A DNA stretch of 64,000 nucleotides from Aurifilum marmelostoma (Eukaryota > Ascomycota > Sordariomycetes > Diaporthales > Cryphonectriaceae). The stretch spans positions 4,340,001 through 4,404,000 of the forward strand of contig JAMXSV010000003.1 in the NCBI GenBank assembly GCA_027559495.1, in the 5' to 3' direction. Of this stretch, positions 10,505-22,374 are shown one piece after another. Position numbers and translations under genes: made by a program. A model generated the notes under the pieces. The model was given only the letters and a program-made list of their open reading frames with translations, did not search any database and was not told where the DNA came from. Position 1 is the first letter of the stretch. Each line of letters opens with the position of its first letter.

Positions 10505-13500
10505 ATGCCCCGTAGCCGTCCTGATCACGACTTCGAGATTCATGTCGATCGAGACTGCTTGAGCCCAGCAGTGGAGGAAGCAACCACCCACGTCCAAGAA
10601 CAGCACCTTGATCTTGCAGCCGAGGAGACCGAGAAGAATACGTCCACCATCATGGGTCAGCCCGCCGCAGAGCTTCCAGAGGACGACGCCAGCTTCGCAC
10701 CAGAGCTCAAGATATCGGATCCTACTGTAGACTCGCTCCTCGGCGAGCTGGTTGGTGATGACGGTGCGGGAGAGCATGAGCCAAGTGCGGACGAGGGCGA
10801 GCAGGTTGAAGGCTCAGACGCTGGCCCGGAACCAACGGCAGACGATACCTCATCCATCATGGACATGGTCAACCTGGAGAGACGACACTCGATCCGGACT
10901 GAGGCCCTGATCCAGGCAGCTGCTCGAGCGGTGGTGTCGATGAGGCAAGGTGGGCCAGGCGGCGACGAGCATGAGCAACCAGACCACCACTACGACAGCA
11001 CAGACCAGTCCATCCTCAGCTCCACGACAGACGACACCCTCCAGCTTGACCACGACGACGAGCACGACGACGAGCACGACAACGACGCCACGTCCAGCAG
11101 GCCCCAGTCCTCTGCTTCCTACTCCCTGCGATCCCCCACCGAGGAGTCCTCAGTGGGCGCCTACAGCAGCTCGCACCACGGCGCCGAGGATGATGTCTTC
11201 AGCGACCACACCCCACTCAGCTCCCGCAACTCGGCAGACGACCACTGCGACAACGCCAACGACGACGCCTTGGAGCAGATGACGGAGAAGGGCAGCGACT
11301 CTCCCCGCCACGTCAGGTCCCGTGTCACCTCGGGCGTGTCCATGTCCGCCCCGTCAGAGACCTCAGAGTTCTCGCGCCTGTCCCGCTACGAGAAGGAGGA
11401 CTTTGTCCCCACGTCTCGCGGCGCCCGTCCCGCCTTCCGCAGCCCCCTCCTCCGTCCGCGCCCTCCAGATGTCCTCACCCACGCCCTCCGTCTGCTCCGC
11501 CCAGGCCCGCTCCCCCAAGGCCCCGATTGGCTTCCCCACCGTCTCCCGCATCGGCAGCCCAAACGTGTCGGGCCAGTTCCCGCCCAAAGGACGGTCGACG
11601 CCCCCGCGCTTCAAGCGCCAGGAGGCGCCCCTCGTGCTGCTGCACGTCACCCTGCTGCCGCTGCGCTGGCCCTACGGCGACGTGCTGGACCACTTCGAGG
11701 CCAAACAGTCTGCCCCTGACGTCTTCTCGAGCGAAGGGATGAAGAACCTGCGTGGTGCCTGGCGACAGGTCCAGGACAGGCTGGGCGACACCGTCCTGGA
11801 GCGGGGCATCCTCCTGCCACACCCCCAGGGCGACTACGAGATCCTCGAGGAGCGCCTGCTGGAGGCCCTCGAGCTGCCCCTGGGCCGTCGCGCCAGGATC
11901 CTAGAGTGTGGTCACTACCTGGGCCCTTCGAACGACATGTCCGTCCCCGACGACATCGAATCCGAGTCCGAGTACATGAGCGACACGGACGGGTCCGACT
12001 CGGGCCGCAGGTACGAGAAGAGACACTGGTGCACCACGTGCAAGGGCGACATCAGGTACGACGAGCTCGGCTCCGAGAGGGTCTTCCGCATCAAGGTCTA
12101 CGCCAGCAACGGCCTCATGAGCGCCGGTGCCTGGGAGGCCTGCTGGAAGGAGATGGAGCGCGTCGACATCGAGGTCGAGCCCGTCGTCGACGCCGGCGTG
12201 CAGGTCGGCCTGGCCAAGCTGGGCGCCGTCATGGACCACGAGCACCAGCAGCGCCTCGAGGACGAACAGAGCCAGCAGATGGAGGAGGAGCAGAGGATGC
12301 AGCTCGAGGTCGAACAGCGCCTCACGCTGGAGCAGGAGCGGCAGGAGCTCGAGGCGCAGCGCCTGCGGTTCGACGAGGAGCGCCGCCTGGCGCTGGAGGA
12401 GTCGCAGCGGAAGCTCGAGGAGGAGCGCCGCAGGATCGAGGCGGAGCAGCGCCAGCGCCTCGAGGAGGAGAGGCGCCTCAGGTTCGAGGAGGACCGCCGG
12501 CTGCTCGAGGCCCAGCGCCAGGAGTTCGAGGAGCAGCGCCTGGAGCTCGAGGAGCAGCGCAAGCTCATCGAGGAGGAGCAGAGGCAGCACCTCGAGGAGT
12601 CGAGGCGCCAGGAGCTCGAGGTCGAGCACAACATCCTCGACGAGCAGCGCCAGGAGCTCGAGGAGGCACGGCAGCAGTTCGAGGAGGAGCAGAGGGTCAT
12701 GGCCGCCGCCGCCGCCGCCAGCCCCCTGCCGAGGTCCACATCGCGCACATCCTATGTCGAGGATGAGCTGTCCTCGCAGTCGCGGGATGGTGCCACGTCC
12801 ACGGAGCTGGGCGCACGGCGCCGAGAGTCAGACCGCCTGCGCGAGATCTATGGGCACGGCAGGGCGTCGTCGGCATCCGAGAGCCTGCTCAACAACGCCT
12901 CGTCTCCGTCGATCCACATCCACGTCGACGCGAACCGCCAGCGCGAGGAGGACCAAAACTCACGCCAGCTCGTCACCATCCCCGCCGCGCAGGGGGACAG
13001 CAGCAGTATGACCATGCACGAGGCTGCGGCTCGCCAACACCACCCAGACTCTTACATGTCTCCACCTTCTCAGCCATTACCCCAGCAGGCATTTCAGCAG
13101 CAGCAGCAGCAACGACAGCAGCCCGAGACCCAACGTAGGTCGCTGGACGCTGCGTCCCTGCCTGAGCTGGTGGGCGAGACAATCAGGGTACTCCTGCAGG
13201 ACCCCAAGAATGTGGCGATTGCTGTCCTGGTGGTAGCCCTTGCAATGCTGGCTGGGCAATATGGCAAGGGGGGTGTCGATTCCTACACACCGGCGGCGCA
13301 GCGGCAGCATTACCAGTCTCCCTCTCATCACCAGATGGATGTCCGTGATCCTGTCGGGCAGGTTATCATGAACACACCTCCTGCCGCCCAACAGTTCCAG
13401 GTTCAGCCCCAGGTCCAGACTCCGCTCGTCGAGACCATCTACAAGACCGTAACGGCGGAGGCTCCTCCTCCCCAGAAACATGCAGCATCTCGTGACGTGG

Positions 13501-14339
13501 AGGTCGTGTACCACACCGTCACCCAGCAAGCACCACCACCACCCCAAGAAACACCCACCCGTGTCGTGGAAACTATCTACAGCACAGTCACGGAGTCTGT
13601 CGTCGGCGTAACTGCGCAGGCTGCCGTCGAGCCGCCGTCCCAAGATGCGGGTGAGTCTGCGTTACCACCACCACCCAACACCACCGGTATGGTGGCCCCC
13701 AGCGTTGATTTGAACTATGCGAGCCTGGTTTCTCCCGAGGCTGATGGCGGAGAGAGTGGCGTTGCTGTTGTGGCTTCCCCTTCGCCTTCGCCTTCGCCTC
13801 TGCTTTTTACCCCTGTTGGACTGCTTGATCCGTTTATTTGCCCTTTGTTGTACTTTCCTCAATCGGAACCTGACTCTGACGGCGAGAAGCTTAAGGTCGA
13901 TGACATTTCTGATGGAGTTATACTCGAAGAAGAAGAAGAAGAAGTGGCGGATGACTATGTTTCTGATGAAACAAACACATTGTTGGAGCCTATGGCCAGT
14001 GAACAGCACAGGATAGGAATGCCCTCGAACTTGCCTGATGGGGATGATGATGTTCAGCACGAGATGGACACTGGTGTTGCATTACAGCCGTATAGTTCTG
14101 CCTTTCCACTCCTTCCAGGGTTCGAGACCGGTCTCATCGTCGCCGAGGTAGCACTGACGGTCAGTGAGACCGAGATGGCTGTTGGGAATTCCCCTTCTGA
14201 GGCAGTGCAGATGCCTCTAGGAGCGGAGACGGAAGATGTGGCAGAAGACGGGCTTCTGGTACATTCCGGTGATTACAACGATCGCACGGGAGAAGACGAT
14301 GGCGAAGGAGTCTGTAAGGCTCCGAGTGGACTGTGGTAG
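10505..14339 (+). CDS. Large coiled-coil protein with one membrane segment (apparent +1 frameshift)
   Basis: Uncharacterised fungal protein of about 1277 aa when two overlapping frames are joined. Frame 1 (from 10505) is acidic and Ser/Asp-rich. Frame 2 is open from before 11400 to 14339. It holds a conserved-looking block starting at SSVRALQMSS, a CxxC pair (HWCTTCKGD), and a long Glu/Arg/Gln/Leu coiled coil from 12235 to 12710. After that come a CAG-rich glutamine stretch and one hydrophobic segment (NVAIAVLVVALAMLAGQYG, about 13210-13266). The tail is acidic and Pro-rich. Three imperfect repeats of the form VE(T/V)(I/V)Y.TVT follow the membrane segment at about 13427, 13496 and 13562. Skipping one C in the run 11443-11447 joins the frames seamlessly. 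No good intron explains the switch. The function is unknown; a membrane-anchored scaffold is an inference. Confidence 0.75.
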
Positions 14340-15081
14340 AAGGCCTGGAAGAATACAGGCTGCCGCTTTGGGGGACGCTTGCATATACTGAGACCGCTGA
14401 GAGGGCCGGTAACGATTGTATATATATACACATACTGAGCGAGTCGGGATACGATGGACATGAAGCATGACAATATGATACATAAGGGAGACAGCGTCAA
14501 TCTGAGTTTAGTTTTTTTTTAATGGATGTCAAGTTCAAATACGACGAGAAAGGACCAAGGACCTTGTCTCAATCTCAACACCCGACTGTTCATGCCAAGA
14601 ATGATCGTATACTGAGACTCGAATAAATGAAGTGAGCCGCTGAAAATGTATATGCAAGTTGTCCAAGAAGTATATGATATGACATGAAATATATCTCGAC
14701 ATCTTGAATTACAACCGGCCAAAGTGAGCACCCCAGTGGAGGAAGTGTAGAACTCTGACCAGGCGACCATGAGGAGGATATGGACACAATAATGGATGCG
14801 TCTCTCTTTCTTCTTCTTCTCCAAACTTGCTCTGCGCTTTTTGTCTAGATTGAGAGGCGCCCATGACCTTGGCTGTCACTTGAAACAAGGAAAAAGGAGA
14901 AAAGAAAAATGACAGGCTAAACAAGCCGCTCTAGGATTTTCCGTTTGAACCAGATCGCCCCCCTGATTGCTTATGTTCTCTGCTTCTTTTTGTTTTCCTT
15001 TCCCTTTTGCAGTTTTTTGGTTTTTTTTTAACCCCCCCCCCCCTTGATGTTCTTTAACTACTGATCGGACCGATGAAGACC
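14340..15081. other. Spacer between convergent genes
   Basis: It contains the 3' flanks of the coiled-coil gene and of chorismate synthase. A C12 tract lies at 15032-15043. No gene with supportable features is seen. Confidence 0.55.
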
Positions 15082-16451
15082 CTACGCCGCCTGACCGTTC
15101 CCAGCCGCCTGTGCCTTCAACGACGGCAGCAGGCTCCTCGCCGTGCTCCTAGACTGCTGGGCAAGGACGGCGTCCATGAGCACCAGGGCGGCCATGGCCT
15201 CGACGATAGGCACGGCCCGCGGCACCACGCACGGGTCGTGGCGGCCCTTGGCGGCCAGGACGCCCTCGCTGGACCCGTCGTAGGTGGCGGTGGTCTGCTC
15301 CTGGCCGATGGTGGCGGCGGGCTTGAAGCCCACCCTGAAGTAGATGGGCGCGCCGTTGGTGATGCCGCCCTGGATGCCGCCGCTGAAGTTGGTCTTGGTG
15401 GTCAGCTTGGGCCTGGGCAGGCCGGCCCTGTCGGCGCCTGTCGCCAGGCTGTCGTCCTCCTCTAGCCTCTGGGCCGTCTCGGCGGCGATAAAAGGGTCGT
15501 TGTGTATCGAGCCCGGGATCTCGCAGCCGCCGAAGCCGGAGCCGATCTCGAAGCCCTTGGTGGCGGGGATGGACAGCATGGCGTGCGCGAGCATGGCCTC
15601 GAGCTTGTCGAAGCAGGGCTCGCCCAGCCCCGTGGGCGCGTTCTTGATGACGCACGTCACGGTGCCGCCGATGCTGTCGGCGCGGTCGCGGAAGCCCGCG
15701 ATGTACTCCTCCATCCTGCGCGACGCCGCCTCGTCTGGGCACCGCACGGGCAGGTGGGCGTCCACCGTCTTGCGGTCGATGGTCTGCAGCAGCCTGAGGT
15801 AGTCGGGGTTCGTGCTGGGCGAGGGGTGCTCGGCCGAGGGGGGGAAGAGGTGCTCGGCGCCGACGCTGGTGGTGAAGGCGACAATCTCGACGCCGTAGGC
15901 GAGGCAGAGGTATTTCTCTGCGATGGCGCCGGCGGCCACGCGGCCGATGGTCTCGCGGGCGCTGCTGCGGCCACCGCCGGAGGAGGCCTTGACGCCGTAT
16001 TTTTCGAGGTAGGTCCAGTCGGCGTGGGAGGGGCGCGGGTACAGGTCCATGGTGGAGTTGCCGTAGTCCTTGGGCCGCTGGTCCTCGTTCAGCACGAGCA
16101 TACCGATCGGGGTGCCGAGGGTGACACCGAACTCGGTGCCGGACTGGATCTGTACGCGGTCCTTTTCGTTGCGCGGCGTGGTGATGGCCGACTGGCCTGG
16201 GCGGCGACGGGTCATCTGCGGCTGGATGTCGGCCTCGGTCAGGGCCATGCCTGGTGGGCAGCCGTCGACGATGCAGCCGACGGAGCGGCAGTGGGATTCA
16301 CCATAGCTGGAGAGAACGAGACCATGGGTCAGGTTAGGAGCAGAAACATGTTGCTTGTGATACGGGAGAAGAGGACAAGAAGGAGGTCAGGGGGGACGGA
16401 AGAGAGGCAAGCATACGTGGTGACCCGAAAGTACTGGCCGAACGTCGACAT
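15082..16451 (-). CDS. ARO2: Chorismate synthase, 419 aa, two exons
   Basis: Catalyses the last shikimate-pathway step, converting 5-enolpyruvylshikimate-3-phosphate to chorismate with reduced FMN. Fungal enzymes are bifunctional and carry their own flavin reductase activity. Exon 1 is 16451-16417 and encodes MSTFGQYFRVTT; exon 2 is 16306-15082; the intron is 110 nt with a GTATGC donor. The join gives the family signature TYGESHC. Other hallmarks are RPSHADWTY, SGGGRSSARETIGRVAAGA, GSGFGG and NFSGGIQGGITNG. The length matches fungal chorismate synthases. Cytosolic, with no targeting peptide. The ATG at 16451 starts the canonical N-terminus. A near-consensus general amino-acid-control site lies about 200 bp upstream. 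Confidence 0.97.
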
Positions 16452-17597
16452 GACTGTTGGTATAGACTAGTAAACACGAATATTGAAACACCAGAGCCGA
16501 GATGGTCAGGGATTCGGGCTTTTCGAGCAACAGTGGTGAGCCAATTGGCGATAATGTATGCCCCTTGGGTCGAGGGTTCAGCATAGAGACAGTCAGTCGG
16601 TTGCTTTGATTTGGACTCCGGAAATTCTCTTAGCCCCAGTATGGCCAAGCAAAAGAGTCATCCCACCAATTCTTTGGACTCTAATCGATAAGACCATCGG
16701 CGTAGACCAAGGCAGGTTAGTGTTGGGATGGACCCCTCCATGGTACCCCGCCATTAGACCCACTAATGTATGTACCTTTGTACTCTTAGACTGAACTATG
16801 TAACCTTGCTACTTCGCATCCTCCATTACCTACTACTATATGTAGGGCGATGCATGCATACTGCACATATTCTCTTCCTTCCTTTGCCCTACAACAGGCC
16901 CAACAGGCCCAGCTACACCGCGACACAAGAGGAAACCCACATGGCGCCTGTTATCCCTCCCAGGTTGGCGGCTGCCCTGGATGTTGATGGAGGCCATGGC
17001 CACGCCTTGAGTATTGTCCATGCGCGACAGATGCTCGCACTTTGCGTTGGATCCAGCCAACAGCCTTCCAAATACAAACGTACAACGTTCCCCAGCTGCC
17101 TGCAGGGCCCATTTGCATGGCTCTTTATGACAGCAAATTAGACAGTCATATATAGTTCGATAGGATACACGGCTTCGCTTTGGTGGCGCACAATCAGTAC
17201 AGAGGAAGATGCCTTCCTGCAAGCCAGGTCAATTGCTTACTATGTTTAAGGGGGTTTAGGCACCCAGTCACACTGACACAGCCAAACGGTATTCAATGAC
17301 ATCAGCCATGTTGTGGACACCACCTAGCCTCTCTAAATTGGCTGTACGGTGCATCGAGGGGAGAGCCTGATATGCCCACGACTGTAACTTGCCTCGGGTT
17401 GGGATCCATGATGGTATCAAGAAAAAGGATCAAGAAATGAGCACGACGAGACCTTGGACCATATTCAGGGCATATCGTCCATCGCTGTCGACAAGACCAC
17501 GAGGAGGCAGGCTGCTCAGAATTTTGTTAAACGAGGATCGAACATTTTGTCGTTCCCTGCCCGCCGCGGCCATCTCCCGTTTTTGTCACACCTCTCC
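16452..17597. other. Intergenic region upstream of chorismate synthase
   Basis: Promoter side of ARO2 and 3' flank of the Zn2Cys6 gene. Apart from the possible CPC1/Gcn4-type site at 16654-16660 I see no gene. Short open frames lack motifs. Confidence 0.5.
16654..16660 (-). promoter_or_regulatory. Possible general amino-acid-control (CPC1/Gcn4-type) site
   Basis: On the minus strand this reads TGACTCT, six of seven bases of the TGASTCA element bound by Gcn4/CPC1-type bZIP activators. It sits about 200 bp upstream of the chorismate synthase ATG, in the correct kind of promoter. A single 7-mer with one mismatch is weak evidence. Confidence 0.3.
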
Positions 17598-20500
17598 TCA
17601 TCCAGGCGGCCGCGGGCCAGGACCTACGTCACCCCCATTAAACCCCATAAACGGCATGTTCGTGTCGAAATCCAACATCTCGTTGTCCAAAAGGTTGACG
17701 GGCGCCCAGCAGTGCATCCAGTGGAACCCCATCTCCTGATCCAGCCAAGGCCCGCCTGCCCCCGCCGGCACCGCACCCCCTCCGTCTGCCCCTCCACCCA
17801 GTCCATGATCTGACTTCGCGGGTGTCAACGCCGACACCGCCCCGCCGCTGACTCCTCCCGAGCCAGGATCGCCTGCGCTGCCGGAATGATGGTGTTGCTG
17901 GCCGCCAATTCCCTGGTGATGTGAATGTGCGTGGGCGTGGGCGTGGGCACTCGCATTCCCACCGCTGGCCATAGACATGAGGGTGCCGGCCAGGCGCTCC
18001 GAGTCCCTCTGGTGGCGGGCGGCGGCGGCGCGGTCGAGGGCCTTTTGCAGAAGCTTGGCCGACTGGCCTGCGACGACGCACTCGTCCGCCATGGTCTCGA
18101 GGACCTCTATGGCCATGCTGACGTGCTGGAGCAGGGGCTGCATCTCTACCTCGGAAGCCTCCTGGTTGATGTATACGAGGATGATGGAGGCGGCAAAAAT
18201 TGTGTAGGTTGTGTTGTAGAACCTGTTGTGGTGGTGGTCAACCTGTTAGCTACCACATGGGTGATGTTCATCTTCTGTGTGGAGACAAGTTTCGATGTAA
18301 AAAGAGAGGGGTATCTGTTTATAGGGTGGACGCACCATGTGCGGAAGAATTCATGATATTTGTATGTTTCGTGGATGGTCTCGATGGTCAGCTTGGCCGA
18401 TTCCAGGCACTTTTGGATGCCTTCGTATGACCCCGGTATATAAGACCTTTCTGCGTGTGTAGAAGTTAAGAGGATGGAGCCGAAAGTGAGTATTCTCAGG
18501 TTCAGGTAGCCTGCAGTAAGACCGATTTCAAGTCAGTAAGCCAGTCCTCATCAAGAAAGGGTGTGGGGGGAGCGGGCAGCTAGGCGACCACCGTGGGCAG
18601 TGGTGCCATCAACGTACGTATATAGAGCACAAGCTTCTGCCGCTTCATCCAGATCGCCTCTTTACTGCTGTTCACAATGGACGAATCGTCCGGTGTCTGC
18701 CGCGGCCGGATGCTCGGCGGCAGGCTCGCCAGCCACTCGTCGAGGATCTGCTCGATCTGCAGGGCGAGCTCGACGGTCCTCGAGGTGGTGTTCTGGGTCA
18801 GGTAGACCTTGATGCACACGTGGCGCGTGATGCGGGAGAAGTCGACCATGCTGCGGATGATGGCGCAGTACGGGGGGTCGAGGAGGGCCAGGTCGGCCGG
18901 GTTCGGGAGCTCGGCTATGTCAGTGTAGGGAAACTCGCGGTTGTGATACTCGTCGCAGCCTAGACTGCTAGGGCGGCCCATTGCGAAAGATAGTTCTCTG
19001 TGAAGAGCAGAGACACATGGAGAGTTAGCTTAGTGGATAAGGGGATGATGGAAGAACTGCGTGTGGATGAGAATATGAGAAGAGAATGAGAAGAGAGAGG
19101 ATAAGAAAAGAAGAAGAAGAACTTGCTCCTCTAATGAGTATAGAGCCCTAGATTTTTGTTTGACGCGTCAGCATTCCATCCCAAGAGCCCATGAACAAGA
19201 GATGGATCAGAATAATCAGACTACTAACCACCATGTCCTGGCTTCAGCTTTAATCAAGGCGGCACTCTTCTTTGAGTGTGGACCTGGCTGGCGGTTGATG
19301 CCCATGGCTACCGCTGTCCGCCCAGCCAGGCCGGTGAAAAAGTATGACCCTGCAATGAATGACACATATGAGCTACAGACAAGACAAATAAAGGTGCAAA
19401 TGTGACGGATACCAGGAAGAGGGTAATGGGCTTACAATGTGCATTAAGCTCATTCTGACACACCTTGGCCTATATGAACAGAGACGAGAAAAAAAAAGGG
19501 TCAACTAAGCCAGGCAAAAGAAGTGGATCTGAGAACTGGAAGAAGCAGTAACAGCAGCAGCAGTAGCATGAGTGTAGCATACCAGAAAGAATTGAGACTG
19601 GACCATCTCTAGATCCGTCACGATCTCGAGCGAAGCAAACCGCAGCCTGGCCTCGTTGAAGAACTTCCTGCTCCACTGCTGATTACTGATGCCACCAATA
19701 GGCTCGGCATCTCGATATCCTACGAGAGCGCCGAGGGACAGCACGGCATAATACAGCGGCACAAAACTGGCCTGTTGTTGGATGGCAGCCTCGTCACCCG
19801 ACCACAACACCTCGCACCGCTCCAGGAAAGAAGTCTTGTCGAGGATGGGATGGATGTAGTGAATCGACGAGAAGAAGTTGTGCAGAAAGACGCTGCACTG
19901 GCGGTAGTGTGTGGACTCGACGACCGACACCTGCTTCTCGATGCCTGCCTGTGGGGTGATGGCCGCCCCGCCCGTGTCGACCTCGGGCGGCGAGAAGCCC
20001 GGGTTGTGCAGGCTCGAGAGCAGCACGGCGGCGGCGGCATCTGACTCACAGTGCTCGTCGCCTGTGGAGTCTGCATCGTGAAGGTGCCGGCTACCCCCTC
20101 TCTGGATCTGCGAGAGCAAGGCGACAGAGGAGGAACTGCCGTAGAACTCGATGTTGCGGGTGTGCTTGTTGACAGCGGTCACCTCTGCTCCTGCCGGGGC
20201 TCCGGGTCTTGACCGCATGGGCGAGGAGGGTAAACCTCCTTCGGTGCCGGGCGAGCCCTGGGAGACGTTGGACCGGGCGTTTACCAAGCCTGACAGGGCA
20301 GGTGAGGAGCGGTCGGCGGTGGTGGTGCGGCTGCCGGTCTCGGCCTTTTGCGCCTCGACGGCAGCAGAGAGCTGCCGAACTTGTTCCTCGAGTCCCTTGA
20401 CGTATCTACATCATCACGAGAGAAATCAGAAGGAAGAGCGAGACAAGACACCAAGAGAAACAACATACTCTGGTGTAAAACGCCCCCTCATGACATCCTG

Positions 20501-20808
20501 CCCCTGATATACGCAGTCGACATTGCGATCTGGATGGTAGAGCACATGAGGAATATCATCAGCAATCTGTCTCCATCGTAATTCTACTGGGGACGGAAAC
20601 GAAGGCAACAATGAAGAGACATACTCCTACAATAAGTACAAGGGTACAGCTCATCACATTTATTCTTCTTGAGCCGGCAGAGGTTGCATGCCCTTGCAGC
20701 CCTGGGCCTGCGAACTTTGTGGCCCGAGTTCTGAGTGTGAGATAATGAGGGAGTTTGTGCTTGCGGTGCCTGTGGCAGAGGCTGTTGAGGCTGGCCTCGT
20801 TGGGTCAT
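17598..20808 (-). CDS. Zn(II)2Cys6 transcription factor, 807 aa, nine exons
   Basis: Fungal binuclear-zinc-cluster regulator. The six cysteines fall at residues 41, 44, 51, 57, 60 and 67 (Cx2Cx6Cx5Cx2Cx6C), and the last is supplied only after intron 1 is removed. A short coiled coil follows (about 80-105). Then comes a fungal-specific transcription-factor middle homology domain, including SYFFTGLAGRTAVAMGINRQ and LSFAMGRPSSLG, and a glycine/histidine-rich tail. Exons: 20808-20625, 20529-20469, 20405-19583, 19469-19436, 19349-19229, 19147-19127, 18997-18618, 18510-18336, 18222-17598. All joins keep frame. Exon 6 is only 21 nt and the intron after it begins GCAAGT. The first in-frame ATG after a stop is 20808. 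An open frame with an ATG at 21078 lies upstream and could be an extra 5' exon, but I found no convincing splice. Divergent from the cupin gene. Target genes unknown. Confidence 0.85.
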
Positions 20809-21307
20809 GACTGAATGATGATAATGAATGGGATGAGGTGGAGGCGGCAATGGCGGTGACGGTTACGATGATGACGATGGCGCTGAGGGTCGGTATGGAT
20901 GGTCTTCGACGGATGATGGGTCTGCTATGTGGGCTGTTTCAAGTACAGTTCTTCTTGCCTCGATTACATCTGTTGAAACATCACCCAGATCTACCCTTCG
21001 AGATGAGATCCGCCTGCTCTGGCCCCTTCTTCCTGCCTCGTCCTTGCCACGACTTGTGTTGGCCGCTCCGGAGGACATGCAAGGCTATGCACGCGAGTTG
21101 CTAACATGTGGAGCACCGTCTTGTCTAGGTACTTTGAAGAGGGTAATTGGTCGATGATGAGTGGATGGCGGGGTCCCAGGAGGACGTGTCGCGTGGTTGG
21201 TCGAGTGAGTGAGTGAACGAGTGATGAGTGAGTTCTGAATTGAGGCTTAAACTGGCACTTTGAGGATGGACGACGGGACGGAGCACTGAACGGAACCCCC
21301 CGACTTT

Positions 21308-21318
21308 CCGACGCGCGG
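21308..21318. promoter_or_regulatory. Everted CGG triplet pair, 5-nt spacing
   Basis: CCG and CGG triplets separated by five bases, a geometry some Zn2Cys6 dimers bind. It lies between the Zn2Cys6 gene and the divergent cupin gene. Whether this regulator binds here is inference only. Confidence 0.25.
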
Positions 21319-21969
21319 TACCTTGCCACGCACTCTGCCGCTGCTAGTGGGCATGTACCCTGTAACTCGTCAAGCGTGGTTGGTGACCCCACACTGTGAA
21401 CCGCACTACATGTGAAGGTGGGGGCAGGTCAGTCAGTGGGTCATGCATGCCAGACAAAAAGTGGCCACAGGGGTAGCCGAAGTGCTGGAGAGCACTAATT
21501 GTGGGGGCTACCAGGCGCAGACTTTGCGCTCAGACGCTGTACTACAGCACGCAGCGCCTTCAAAGTCCCCTGTAGCAACAGTGGCATACTTGCTTACAAT
21601 GAAAGATCAAAAATCAACCATTCCCATCTAACAACATATTCCAAAACAGAACATCGAATACAGCACTTGGCCTTGATATGAGTCATTATGATCTATTGGA
21701 AAATGACAGGGGGGGGGGGATAATAGAAGAAGAACAAGTAAGAAACAAAAATCCCTGAAACCTGAAAGCAGAAGGGCAAAAGGACGACCAGCCCGTGGAA
21801 ACACCAAACATTTTATTTGTCCGAACCCTTTACGCTCGATCCCCTCCCCCAGATTTTCAATACTGAATCTCGTCGAGGATCTACTATGGTAGCTCCTCTT
21901 GACAAATTCGCTCTCCCCCAGATCCCCCCTCCAGAAGTGACGCCGACAAACCCCGCGATAGTTTGTGTC

Positions 21970-21980
21970 CGGAAAAGCCG
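21970..21980. promoter_or_regulatory. Inverted CGG triplet pair (CGG-N5-CCG)
   Basis: CGG at 21970-21972 and CCG at 21978-21980, about 395 bp upstream of the cupin ATG. Inverted CGG repeats are the classical target of Zn2Cys6 homodimers, with family-specific spacing. Such an 11-bp pattern also occurs by chance, so this is a candidate only. Confidence 0.3.
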
Positions 21981-22374
21981 AGAACATCAGGTGGGAGGGG
22001 TAGGGTCCCACCCCACTAATAAGAAGTTCCACGGATACAGAGTAAGTTATGCCGAAAACATGATCGTGGGCCCGCGCCATCAGAGTCCCACATGGGGAGG
22101 TGGATGGTCGTGTTTGCGACTGTAGGGGTTAATAGGCGGTATTCTTATTTATTCTTGGACCGCCAGCAGCGAGCATCCCGCTCTAGGCCTAGAAGCAAGA
22201 GGAGGAGAAGAAGAGAAAAAGAGAAGAAGGCAAAAGAAAAAAAAAGCCATTTCCTTCCCTGCCTGACTAACTCCTTACGATCCCAAATTTGGTGCAGACT
22301 CGAATGACATCAACACCCATCAGACCAGACCCAAATACTACTCAACGCATACGACATACTTAGACTCCCTCAAG

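Larger units (their letters stand above)
20809..22374. other. Divergent promoter region between regulator and cupin gene
   Basis: A 1.57 kb intergenic region shared by the two 5' ends. It contains CGG-N5-CCG at 21970-21980, CCG-N5-CGG at 21308-21318 and a G11 tract at 21709-21719. An open frame at 20863-21078 (-) may be an upstream exon of the regulator or nothing. Purine-rich DNA near 22195-22250 probably lies in the cupin 5' UTR. Confidence 0.5.

Noticed and set aside
12127..13011. 294-codon Ser/Arg-rich frame inside the coiled-coil gene
   Set aside because: Frame-shifted reading of GAG/CAG-rich coiled-coil codons; the composition alone explains it.
15502..16470. 322-codon open frame (+) over chorismate synthase
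   Set aside because: It lies antisense to a gene with unmistakable ARO2 motifs, and its Gly/Ala/Val-rich composition is a reflection of GC-rich coding DNA.
20863..21078. Extra 5' exon for the Zn2Cys6 regulator starting at ATG 21078
   Set aside because: Same frame, but a stop intervenes and no donor/acceptor pair with consistent phase was convincing; left as a possibility only.
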